Part shown: positions 47,494-55,761 of the stretch, piece after piece | How the letters are laid out: each line of letters begins with the position of its first letter | How positions within the stretch are numbered: position 1 is the stretch's first letter | Assembly (NCBI GenBank): GCA_016185305.1 | Contig: JACPNV010000001.1 | Span: 97,906-161,905 of the forward strand | Direction of reading: 5' to 3' | DNA: 64,000 bases | Source: Actinomycetota bacterium | Lineage (GTDB): Bacteria > Actinomycetota > Acidimicrobiia > Acidimicrobiales > Acidimicrobilacustridaceae | Program-made: the position numbers and the translations under genes | The notes under the pieces: model-generated | What the model was told of the DNA's origin: nothing | What the model saw: only the letters and a program-made list of their open reading frames with translations | Database searches by the model: none

Positions 47494-47562
47494 GGAAACT
47501 CGCTCTTAGTTTTCCATTTATACGAGTTTCTCAGTTCGGGAAACTTGCCAATCTGGGAAACT
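47494..47562. promoter_or_regulatory. Candidate operator cluster upstream of the AbiE-like operon
   Basis: Perfect inverted repeat gaaactcg (47495-47502)/cgagtttc (47523-47530), plus gggaaact at 47538-47545 and 47555-47562, in AT-richer DNA. Confidence 0.5.
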
Positions 47563-47780
47563 GCGTGGGGAACAGCCCCTCTGGTCGTCAGCGAACGGCC
47601 GTCGGAGGGTTGTAGCGATCGGGTCGGAGGGTGCGCGAGGATGAGGGCCTTGCGTGTCGAGGTCTTGCCTCGACCGTCGGGCCAGCGACGACCACCGCTC
47701 AGGGTCGTCCTTCCGCCGCCGTCGAGCGCGTCCCCTCTTGTGTGAGGCACTACGTCGGCCGAGTGCCGAAGGAGGGCCCG

Positions 47781-48210
47781 ATGCCATCGTCGAGCCGCAA
47801 CAACGTCCGCAAGCGCGGCAACACCTGGACCTACTACGTCTACGTCACCGACGGAGCCGGCGACCGCAAGCAGGTGTCCAAGGGGCGGGTTCCGCACCCG
47901 CAAGGAAGCCGAGGCCGCCCGCATCGAGGCGCTGGCCGCGCTCCAGTCAGGCACGTTCGTGCGTCCCGATCGGTTGACCGTGGCCGACTTCCTCGTCGAC
48001 GAGTGGCTGCCCACCCAGCTGCCGCCGACGCTAGAGGAGAGCACCTACGCGTCGTACGAGCGGTACATCCGCCTGCACGTGGTGCCGTACGTCGGCGGGT
48101 CCTGCTGCAGAAGCTGACACCGATGGACCTGAATGGCCTCTACCGCACCCTGACTCGACACTGGCCGGCGGACGCCGGGGCCGCCGAAGCGCCAGCACGA
48201 TCCCGCGGTC
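47781..48210 (+). pseudogene. int: Tyrosine-recombinase integrase remnant, two frameshifts, no catalytic domain
   Basis: Three frames in order: KRGNTWTYYVYVTDGAGDRKQVSKG | GFRTRKEAEAARIEALAALQSGTFVRPDRLTVADFLVDEWLPTQLPPTLEESTYASYERYIRLHVVPYVGG | VLLQKLTPMDLNGLYRTLTRH. Confidence 0.85.
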
Positions 48211-48414
48211 ACAGGGACCGGCGGGTAGAGAATGACTGGGCCATCACGGCCTTCTCGCCTGGTCGCGGTGCTGTGGGCCCAAGGGGCCGAGGTGCCGGGA
48301 CGCGAGCGACCGGCGCTGCGTTCGAGTATCCCCACCCCCTGTGACAAGAAGGGCCCCGCTCGTCACCGGCGCACGACATCACACGACGTTGCACGCGCGA
48401 GTGACGACAGAGCG

Positions 48415-48972
48415 ATGACAACTGCCGCTCTCGAAGTCCGCCGCACCACCATTTGCCAGCGAACTTTGCGTGTCGGAGGCCCGAGCGGCCCGGCGCGCCG
48501 CGCCGCTCTCCGCAAGTTCGGCAGGATGGTGGGCTTGAATCTGCCGTTGCGTCGCGTCGTCGCGCTGGTGCTCGTCACCGTTGCCGCGCTCGGGTTCGTG
48601 GTGTTGCGATGGTCGGGCCAAGCCGGACCGGTCATCGTGCCGGCTACGGGGACGACTCGCGCCACCATCAACCCGAATGCGACGGGCACCTCCCTCTCGC
48701 CGGTCGCGGCGGAGCAAGCGCAGGTGCTCGCGTGCCTGCGCCAGAACGAGAGCGGGGATGAGTACGACGCCGTCTCGGCCAGCGGCGAGTTCTTCGGGGC
48801 GTACCAGTTCGATCAGCAGACATGGAACAACACGGCCGAGCACGCCGGTTACTCGAACCTCGTCGGGGTGCAACCCAACCTGGCAGCACCAGCCGACCAG
48901 GACGCGGTCGCGCTGGCCTTGCTCGAGTGGCAAGGTACGTGGCCATGGAACGGCGACCCGTGCGTGAGCTGA
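48415..48972 (+). CDS. Secreted/membrane-anchored transglycosylase-like (Rpf-like) domain protein
   Basis: TM segment; LRQNESGDEYDAVSASGEFFGAYQFDQQTWNNTAEHAGY; start uncertain. Confidence 0.7.
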   Translation: MTTAALEVRRTTICQRTLRVGGPSGPARRAALRKFGRMVGLNLPLRRVVALVLVTVAALGFVVLRWSGQAGPVIVPATGTTRATINPNATGTSLSPVAAEQAQVLACLRQNESGDEYDAVSASGEFFGAYQFDQQTWNNTAEHAGYSNLVGVQPNLAAPADQDAVALALLEWQGTWPWNGDPCVS

Positions 48973-48976
48973 GCCC

Positions 48977-50020
48977 GTGAGCTGGTTCAAGCGGAGCGGG
49001 GGCCGCGTGGCGCCAGACGGCGAAGCGATCACGACCCCGGGCGAGCGCGCCGTCGAGGCATGGCGAGCGCTGCACGACAACTGCCTGTTCCGCATCAAAG
49101 ACGCCTTCTGCGCCCTCGACGGGCCGGCGCGGGGCTCGGCCGGCGCATCGCTGTGGCCCGTGAGCCAGGTGCTCGCGGCGGCGATCGATGTTGCCGGGCT
49201 CACCGGTGACCAGGGTCCGGTCGGCGCATTGCTGACCGGTCTCAAGCGGTACCGCATCGGCGGGGCCTACGGACCCAACCCCAGCGTCATGACGCGCTAC
49301 TACGACGACAACTGCTGGATCGCCCTCGATCTGCTGCGGCTCCACGACCGAACGAGAGATCCGGCCCATCTCGCTCACGTCGAGGAGATCTTCACGTTCA
49401 TCGCCGAAGGTGAGGGATCCGAAGGTGGGGTGTTCTGGGTGGAGGAGCCGAAAGAGAGCCTGCACACGTGTTCGACGGCACCCGCCGCGCAGATCGCACT
49501 CGGGCTGTTTCGCTCGACCGGCGACGAGCGGTATCGCTCGTTCGCGGAACGGTGCGACGCGTTCCTCGCGTCGCGGCTTCGCTCGCCGACCGGACTCTAC
49601 TGGGACAACATCCGCACGACGGGTGAGGTCGAGCCGACGCACTGGAGCTACAACCAAGGCACCCCGATCGGCGCGGACGTCCTGTGGTACGAGCTGGACG
49701 GCGACGTGGGTCGGCTCGACCACGCGGGGGTCACCGCGCGCGCGGCCCTCGACTTCTACGGCCACGACGACGGGCTTTGGCGCCAGCCCGCCGCGTTCAA
49801 CGGCATCTTCTTCCGTGACCTTCTGGCATTGCACAATCGAAGACCGGACGATCGGATCGTCGACGCGCTCGATTCCTATCTCGAACGGGCGTGGACGACC
49901 GCCCGCGATCCGCGGACGGGCATGCTCCTCGGTGGAAGCATCGGCCGTTACGACGGCGGCGGCACCATCGACCATGCCGCCCTCGTCCAGTTGCTCGCAC
50001 TGCGCGCCGGATTGGGATAG
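48977..50020 (+). CDS. GH76/AGE-like (alpha/alpha)6-barrel protein
   Basis: YYDDNCWIALDLLRLHDRT; GGVFWVEEPKESLHTCSTAPAAQIALGLF; HWSYNQGTPIGADVLWY. Confidence 0.75.
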   Translation: MSWFKRSGGRVAPDGEAITTPGERAVEAWRALHDNCLFRIKDAFCALDGPARGSAGASLWPVSQVLAAAIDVAGLTGDQGPVGALLTGLKRYRIGGAYGPNPSVMTRYYDDNCWIALDLLRLHDRTRDPAHLAHVEEIFTFIAEGEGSEGGVFWVEEPKESLHTCSTAPAAQIALGLFRSTGDERYRSFAERCDAFLASRLRSPTGLYWDNIRTTGEVEPTHWSYNQGTPIGADVLWYELDGDVGRLDHAGVTARAALDFYGHDDGLWRQPAAFNGIFFRDLLALHNRRPDDRIVDALDSYLERAWTTARDPRTGMLLGGSIGRYDGGGTIDHAALVQLLALRAGLG

Positions 50021-50037
50021 CTGGCCGTCGTGGGTTC

Positions 50038-50087
50038 CGAACCGGGCCGTGGGCCGCGCCGGAAACGGCGCGCGGGCCGGCCCAGTT
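50038..50087. repeat. Single dispersed copy of the GAAA-hairpin element (same core as the 18.9-kb array)
   Basis: accgggccgtgggccgcgccggaaacggcgcgcgggccggccc; core gcgccggaaacggcgc at 50056-50071. Confidence 0.92.
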
Positions 50088-50098
50088 CGTCGCGCGGT

Positions 50099-50953
50099 TC
50101 AGGCGCGCGCACGGCGGGCGCGTTCGAACTGGTCGTCGAAGCGGCGGGGGAGCGGGAGGACGCGGTGGCGGTCGCCGAGCCCGAGGGCGCTCGCCTGGCG
50201 CATGGTGTTGAAGCCGGCGGCGGTGACGACGCGGTCAGCGAGCGGGAAGAGTGGCCAGACCGGGTAGGTGTCGATGGTTGCGAGGCCGTCGACGGCAGTA
50301 GGCGCGGCGACGACGAGCGAGGCGTCGAGGTCCTCGGCGTCGGCCATGTCGCGCGCGAAGGCGACGATCTCGAGGACCTCTTCTCGCGTGCCCGCGTGGG
50401 CAACGAGCCAGCGGGGTCGTGGTGTCGCCTCGAGCGCAGACGCGGCGAAGAGATCCGCGGTGGCGGGCGGATCGTGGAGCACCAGATCAGCGACCGCGGT
50501 CGACAGGCTCTGCACGGTCGCGAGGTGCTCGGGTTGGAGCCGCTCGACCACGTAGGTCTGATCGAAGTGAAGCGGGTCTGGTGCCATGAGCCGCGCGTAC
50601 CTCGTCCAGCGCAGCGACCGGGCGAGGTGAACGATGCGCACGTCTGACCGGACGACCGCGGCGTGCAACTCGCCGAACAACCCGCTCGGGAACGCGTCGA
50701 TCCAGAGCTCGTCGGGTTGAACCGTATCCAGCGCGGACGCGAGCCAGTCGCCGAGCTGCCACGGATCGGGCGTCGCGTCGAGCGGCGCCGCCGGGGACAG
50801 GACCGTCCACGCTTGGACCACCCGCCGATCGCCGGCGAACGACGACGCCGCGAGCACCGTCACGTCGTCATCGGCGCGGCCCAGCGTGTGCAGCGCAGCG
50901 CGAACCCGCGTGAGATGTCCGAGACCGCCTCCCGTGGCGTACACGGCGATCAC
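50099..50953 (-). CDS. Glycosyltransferase-like protein (GT-B fold, MurG-type N-terminus)
   Basis: VIAVYATGGGLGHLTRVRAALHTLG; LADRVVTAAGFNTMRQA. Confidence 0.7.
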   Translation of the reverse strand: MIAVYATGGGLGHLTRVRAALHTLGRADDDVTVLAASSFAGDRRVVQAWTVLSPAAPLDATPDPWQLGDWLASALDTVQPDELWIDAFPSGLFGELHAAVVRSDVRIVHLARSLRWTRYARLMAPDPLHFDQTYVVERLQPEHLATVQSLSTAVADLVLHDPPATADLFAASALEATPRPRWLVAHAGTREEVLEIVAFARDMADAEDLDASLVVAAPTAVDGLATIDTYPVWPLFPLADRVVTAAGFNTMRQASALGLGDRHRVLPLPRRFDDQFERARRARA

Positions 50954-52095
50954 GACGAGGCACCGCGAGCTGTCTGCCCGAGCACCTCGAGGTACCCAAG
51001 CGTCTCTCGCTCGACGGTGAACCTGTCCGCCACGCGTGCGGCGGCGGCCGAGCCTTTGGCATCGAGCTCGTCGCCGGACGCGGACGCGACGGTCACGAGG
51101 GCCGCCCTGCACGCGTCCTCGTCGCCCGCGCGGAACGACCAGCCGATCATGCCGTCCACCAGGTCGCCGAGGCCGCCGGCGTCGGATGCCAGCAACGGGA
51201 TGCCGAGCGCGGCCGCTTCGAGGGCGACGTTAGGAAGCCCGTCGTAGAACGACGGCAGCGCCACGACATCGCAGGCCGGAAGGATGCCGAGCAGCTCGTA
51301 GCGATCGAGGAACGGCAGCGCGGTGTGGGTCATCGCCTTTGGTCGATCGCGGTCCGAGAGCCAGTCGTCGATCGCGGGCTCGAGGTCGCCGACCAGCACG
51401 GCGTGGAAGCGATCGGCGAGACCCGTGCGCGCCATCGAGTCGAGGAGGAACAGCGCGCCCTTCTTGCGCTTGAGCTGGCCGATGAGCCCGATCGTGCGCC
51501 GGCCCGCGGGCACGTTCTCGTCGCGCCACGCGGCTGCCTTCTCGACGTCTGATGGCAGCGCGCTCCATGCCGAGGTGTCGATGCCGTTCGCGATGTGGAC
51601 GACCTCGGCGCCCGGCATGAGCGAGCGGACCCGGTCGACGTTCGCCCGGCTCACGACACAGACGCGAACGGACGCCTGAAGCGCCGCGAGAAGAGACGAT
51701 CGGCGGCGCATCGAGAACACGCCGGCATCGAAGTCGTTCCCGCGCAGCAGGGTGACGAGCGGAACGCCGAGCCAGGCGGCGTAGATGGGTGCTGCCAGCA
51801 CCGGATAGGCGCCCCCGAACGCGACGATGTGGGTATAGGGATCGGTCTGGTGTTCAGCGGCCACTGCCGTCCAGAGTCGATGCAGCGCGTGCTCAGCGTC
51901 GTCGTCCAGCGGCGCTGTGAGAAGCCGGCCACCTTGTTTCGGTACGGACGACCAGACGGCCGCCGATGACCGGCTGAGATGGGCGATGTCGGCAGTCACG
52001 CCCGCGGCGCGCAGCCCGCCGACGATCCGATCGCACGACTGCGCCATCCCGCCCCGGCTCGGCGGGTAGTTCTCCGTGAGCCAGAGCACACGCAT
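50950..52095 (-). CDS. Glycosyltransferase family 4-type protein
   Basis: MRVLWLTENYPPSRGGMAQSCDRIVGGLRAAG; GLIGQLKRKKG; PSFYDGLPNVALEAAALGIPLLASDAGGL. Confidence 0.9.
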   Translation of the reverse strand: MRVLWLTENYPPSRGGMAQSCDRIVGGLRAAGVTADIAHLSRSSAAVWSSVPKQGGRLLTAPLDDDAEHALHRLWTAVAAEHQTDPYTHIVAFGGAYPVLAAPIYAAWLGVPLVTLLRGNDFDAGVFSMRRRSSLLAALQASVRVCVVSRANVDRVRSLMPGAEVVHIANGIDTSAWSALPSDVEKAAAWRDENVPAGRRTIGLIGQLKRKKGALFLLDSMARTGLADRFHAVLVGDLEPAIDDWLSDRDRPKAMTHTALPFLDRYELLGILPACDVVALPSFYDGLPNVALEAAALGIPLLASDAGGLGDLVDGMIGWSFRAGDEDACRAALVTVASASGDELDAKGSAAAARVADRFTVERETLGYLEVLGQTARGASS

Positions 52096-52102
52096 GACAA
52101 GC

Positions 52103-52501
52103 TCAGCTATCGAAGAACGAGCCGTCGTCGCCGGTGTCGTCGGCGAACTCGTCACCGCCGTACAGCTCGGGGTCGAAGGCCATCTGGTCGTACGAGTCGA
52201 ACTCGGACCAGAACAGCGTGTCGCCCGTCGCTTCCGACGCGCTCCAGTAGTAGTTGCGGCGAAAGCCGACGGTCCAGTACTCGTCCATCGGGTCGTCGAC
52301 GAACCCTCGCGCCGCCGCATAGCACTCCGGGCACACCGGCACCGGTTCGTTCGGGAGCTGCAGCATGTGGCGGTTGCAGATGGATCGCGTGCAGCGATTG
52401 CAGGCGATCCGCGCCGGACGTTCGCACCGGGCCAGAACGAAGAAGCCCGTCGTGGTGGTGCACACGCGCACCGCCACGCGCCCGCCTCCCGCGGGACTCA
52501 T
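52103..52501 (-). CDS. Cys/His-rich zinc-binding-like protein with acidic C-terminus, unknown
   Basis: CERPARIACNRCTRSICNRHMLQLPNEPVPVCPECY; C-terminal DPELYGGDEFADDTGDDGSFFDS. Confidence 0.6.
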   Translation of the reverse strand: MSPAGGGRVAVRVCTTTTGFFVLARCERPARIACNRCTRSICNRHMLQLPNEPVPVCPECYAAARGFVDDPMDEYWTVGFRRNYYWSASEATGDTLFWSEFDSYDQMAFDPELYGGDEFADDTGDDGSFFDS

Positions 52502-52541
52502 GGATGCCGCACCCCCTCGTCGGTGCCCAGCGCGCGGCGCG

Positions 52542-53318
52542 TCACGATGCCACCTGCTGGGTCTTGGGTATCCAGCGGAAGACCTCGCCGATCAGCAGCA
52601 AGACGTTGTTGAGCTGGCCCTGGGTGGGCGCGCCCGGCACCTGCGGGGATGCGGCGGTGAAGATCCCGTGCTTCCGGTCGGGGACGACGATCGGGTACTT
52701 CGAGCGACCGTCGAGCACGATGCGGTCGCCTTCCCGTTCCATCGTGATGCGGCACCAACCCGGCACGCCGCTGGCCGGCGCAACCACCGCCCAGCTCGCC
52801 GGGACGGAGAGGCGAACGCGAACCTTCTGGATCGACTTCCGCTTGAACTTCGTCTTCATCTTGCCGCTGCTGCCGCGCTTGTGGATCTTGCGGACGCGCA
52901 CGAGATCGGCCACCCACAGGTCGAGCTTGGCGCGGTTGGCGAGTTTGGCCTCGAGCGCCAACCACGGATCGAAGTGATACGTCTGCTCGATGCTCTTCAC
53001 GCCTCGATTGATCGGCGGGATGTTCTGCGCCTGGCCGACCTTGCCCGGCGCGTCGTCGCCCCGGAGGTCGGCGCGCAAGCCCAGGTAGCCGTCGCGTGGC
53101 ACGTCCTCCAAGAGGATGCGGAGCAACGGCAGGACGAAGTCGAGCGAGCGGGGCGGCAGGCGGTGCTTCTTCACCAGTTGGTCGTGCTGCTTCAAGCTGA
53201 CGAGTAGGCCGTGCCAGTCGTTGCGCGACAGCGAGGCGACGAGCTGCTGCTCGTTGACCAGCGCTTGGTGGTGGGGCGGGAAGTTGGCGATCGCCTTCTT
53301 GTCCTTGCGATCGAACAT
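52542..53318 (-). CDS. Conserved-looking protein of unknown function in a glycosyltransferase operon
   Basis: 258-aa ORF in operon context; MFDRKDKKAIANFPPHHQALVNEQQLVASLSRNDWHGLL; no family recognised. Confidence 0.6.
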   Translation of the reverse strand: MFDRKDKKAIANFPPHHQALVNEQQLVASLSRNDWHGLLVSLKQHDQLVKKHRLPPRSLDFVLPLLRILLEDVPRDGYLGLRADLRGDDAPGKVGQAQNIPPINRGVKSIEQTYHFDPWLALEAKLANRAKLDLWVADLVRVRKIHKRGSSGKMKTKFKRKSIQKVRVRLSVPASWAVVAPASGVPGWCRITMEREGDRIVLDGRSKYPIVVPDRKHGIFTAASPQVPGAPTQGQLNNVLLLIGEVFRWIPKTQQVAS

Positions 53319-53327
53319 GGCGGGACC

Positions 53328-54518
53328 CTACCGCGCTGGCACGCGCAGATCGTCGTACACCGCATCGAGGCGTTGCCGGTTGTGGTCCCACGTCAAGGTG
53401 GATGCCACATGCTCGCGTGCCGCGTCGCCCATGGCTCGCGAACGTTCGGGGTACTCGAGCATCACCCGGGTGGCGCGGGCCAGCTCGGCCGGTCGATCGG
53501 GGCGTACGAGCCGGCCGTGCTCGCCGTCGACGACGAGCTCGCGCACCGCCGGGAGATCGGACGCCACCACGGGTGTGCCCGCCGCCATCGACTCGAGCAC
53601 CTTGAGCGGGCAGCAACCCTGCTCGACGTTGCGCGGGCAGTCTGCCAGCGGCGCCACCGAGAGCTCGGCGTGCGCGAGCCACGCGGCGATCTCGTTGTGG
53701 CGCAACCCGAAGCGCCAGTCGACACGCCCGTCGACGCCGAGGCGCCGCGCGAACCGGAGGAACGGTCGCGCTCGCTTGCGCCGGGTCGCCGAGCAGATGA
53801 CCAGGCCCAGGTCGTCGAGGTCGGCGAGACGTGCGAACGCGCGCAACAACTGGTCGACGCCCTGCCAGGTCTGCAGCGCGCCGACGTACACCACATAGCG
53901 ACTGGGGGCGCCGTCAGGTCGAGCGGGTCGCTGCTCGGGTGCCACGACGTCAGCGCCGTTCGGCACCACCGCGAGGCGTTCCCCATCGACCCCGAGCGAG
54001 AGCAGCTTCGCCTGCAGCACACCCGAGACCGTCACCACGCGGTCGGCGTGCTGCAAGCAGAACTGCTCGAGCTCGCGGACCTTGGCGATGGTGGACGGCA
54101 GCATCGCCGGGTACGCGGCCGGTAGCTCGATCGACGGCAGCGCGTTGGCTTCGTACAGCACGCGGTAGCACCGGTTCGGGTCGTGCAGCGCGGCGATCGC
54201 GCTCCAGGGATCGCGCACGTGCACCACTTCGAGCGTGTCCGCGTGCATGGCGACGGTCGCCGCCAGCCGCCGGCTGAACAGCTCGGCTCGCTGCAGGAGG
54301 TTGGGGACCTCGTCCGTGAAGCGGACGATCTCGATGCCGTCCTCGAACTGGTAGGGCGGCAGTGACCCGCCCCCGATCACGTAGAGCAGACCGCCGCCGA
54401 ACCTCTCGAACAACGCTTGCGACGAGTGGAGGATGTGGACCGCCGCGCCCTTCGGTGACGGGAACTGGTCGAAGGCCGCGAACATCGCCCGGTGCGGGTG
54501 CGCTGGCGGCGGGCGCAC
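53328..54518 (-). CDS. Glycosyltransferase family 4-type protein
   Basis: FDQFPSPKGAAVHILHSSQALFERFGG; YVGALQTWQGVDQLLRAFARL; LKVLESMAAGTPVVASDLPAVRELV. Confidence 0.9.
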   Translation of the reverse strand: MRPPPAHPHRAMFAAFDQFPSPKGAAVHILHSSQALFERFGGGLLYVIGGGSLPPYQFEDGIEIVRFTDEVPNLLQRAELFSRRLAATVAMHADTLEVVHVRDPWSAIAALHDPNRCYRVLYEANALPSIELPAAYPAMLPSTIAKVRELEQFCLQHADRVVTVSGVLQAKLLSLGVDGERLAVVPNGADVVAPEQRPARPDGAPSRYVVYVGALQTWQGVDQLLRAFARLADLDDLGLVICSATRRKRARPFLRFARRLGVDGRVDWRFGLRHNEIAAWLAHAELSVAPLADCPRNVEQGCCPLKVLESMAAGTPVVASDLPAVRELVVDGEHGRLVRPDRPAELARATRVMLEYPERSRAMGDAAREHVASTLTWDHNRQRLDAVYDDLRVPAR

Positions 54519-54521
54519 AGC

Positions 54522-55577
54522 TCAGTCGATCGCGAACACGTCGGCCGCGCACCGGCCGTCAGAGGTCGCCGTGAGGATCTCCGCGCCGTCGGCTGTGACC
54601 AGGATGGTGTGCTCGTACTGGGCGCTGCGGCTGCCGTCGTTGGTGACCGCGGTCCAGGCGTCGTCCCACAGGTGCAGCCGAGGCGAACCGAGGGTCAGCA
54701 TCGGTTCGATGGTGAAGGTCATGCCCTCCTCGATCACCGTCGTCGCCGCGGGCACGTAGTAGTGGGGGATCTGCAACGACGTGTGGAACGCGGGGCCGAT
54801 GCCGTGACCGACGAACTCATCGACGACACCGATGCCGTTTCGGTGCGCGTGCTGCTGGATGGCTTTGCCGATCACGTTGATGGGCTCGCCCGGCCTCACC
54901 GCTTCGATGGCGCGGTACATGGACTCGCGTGTGACCCGGCAGAGGCGGCGCGAGTCTTTGTCGACATCGCCGACGAGGAACATCGCGTCGGTGTCACCAT
55001 GGACCCCGTTCGCGTACACGGTCACGTCGACGTTGACGATGTCGCCGTCCTTCAGCACCCGGCTGTCGGGGATGCCGTGGCAGATGACCTCGTTGACCGA
55101 CGTGCAGATCGCCTTGGGGAAGCCCTTGTAGTTGAGGGGGCTGGGGTACACGCCGAGCCGGATGCACTCGTCGTGCGCGACCTCGTCGAGATGGTCGGTG
55201 GTGACGCCGGGCCGCACCTCGTTACCGACGCGGAGCAACAACTGTGCCGCGAGGTCGCCCGCGACTCGCATCCTCTCGATCTCGTCTGCCGTGCGCGTGT
55301 TCGGGCCCTTGAACGCGGGCGGCATCCCGTCCGCCTTGTCGGCATACGGTGGCCGATCGATGGTCGCGGGCAGCTCGCGGCGAGCGCTCACCAATCCCCG
55401 TTCGACGCGTGCGCCGATGCGTCGCGACGTGACGCTCGTGCGGGCGGGGATGCCATGGGGCAGCCCATGGCCGCGGTCGAGGGTCGCGGTGGCCCGTCCT
55501 GAGGACGACGAACCGCCCTTGGGTGTGACGCGGCCGCCACCCGACTTGCGGCCGCCTGGCCCTCGGTTCTTCTTCAT
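54522..55577 (-). CDS. map: Methionine aminopeptidase type I with N-terminal extension
   Basis: YKGFPKAICTSVNEVICHGIPDSRVLKDGDIVNVDVTVY; GHGIGPAFHTSLQIPHY; EEGMTFTIEPML. Confidence 0.95.
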   Translation of the reverse strand: MKKNRGPGGRKSGGGRVTPKGGSSSSGRATATLDRGHGLPHGIPARTSVTSRRIGARVERGLVSARRELPATIDRPPYADKADGMPPAFKGPNTRTADEIERMRVAGDLAAQLLLRVGNEVRPGVTTDHLDEVAHDECIRLGVYPSPLNYKGFPKAICTSVNEVICHGIPDSRVLKDGDIVNVDVTVYANGVHGDTDAMFLVGDVDKDSRRLCRVTRESMYRAIEAVRPGEPINVIGKAIQQHAHRNGIGVVDEFVGHGIGPAFHTSLQIPHYYVPAATTVIEEGMTFTIEPMLTLGSPRLHLWDDAWTAVTNDGSRSAQYEHTILVTADGAEILTATSDGRCAADVFAID

Positions 55578-55761
55578 CGGGGGAAGTCTATGAGACGCGT
55601 AGGTGGGCGAGGCCCTGGATCGAGCCAGTGATGTGCCGGGATGGACGTGGGGCCGCACTCGCCCCGCAGGGCGCTGCACCGTGTCCGTCCTCGATGTTGC
55701 TCCGTTCGTGCCGCTCTGGATGCACGACTCGACGAGCCGGCTGTGCAACGCTGGCCAACCT

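Noticed and set aside
48310-48345. tRNA-like gttcgagtatccccaccccct on the plus strand as a second att site
   Set aside because: Does not match the 45.3-kb fragment and no T-stem or acceptor pairing can be drawn with confidence.
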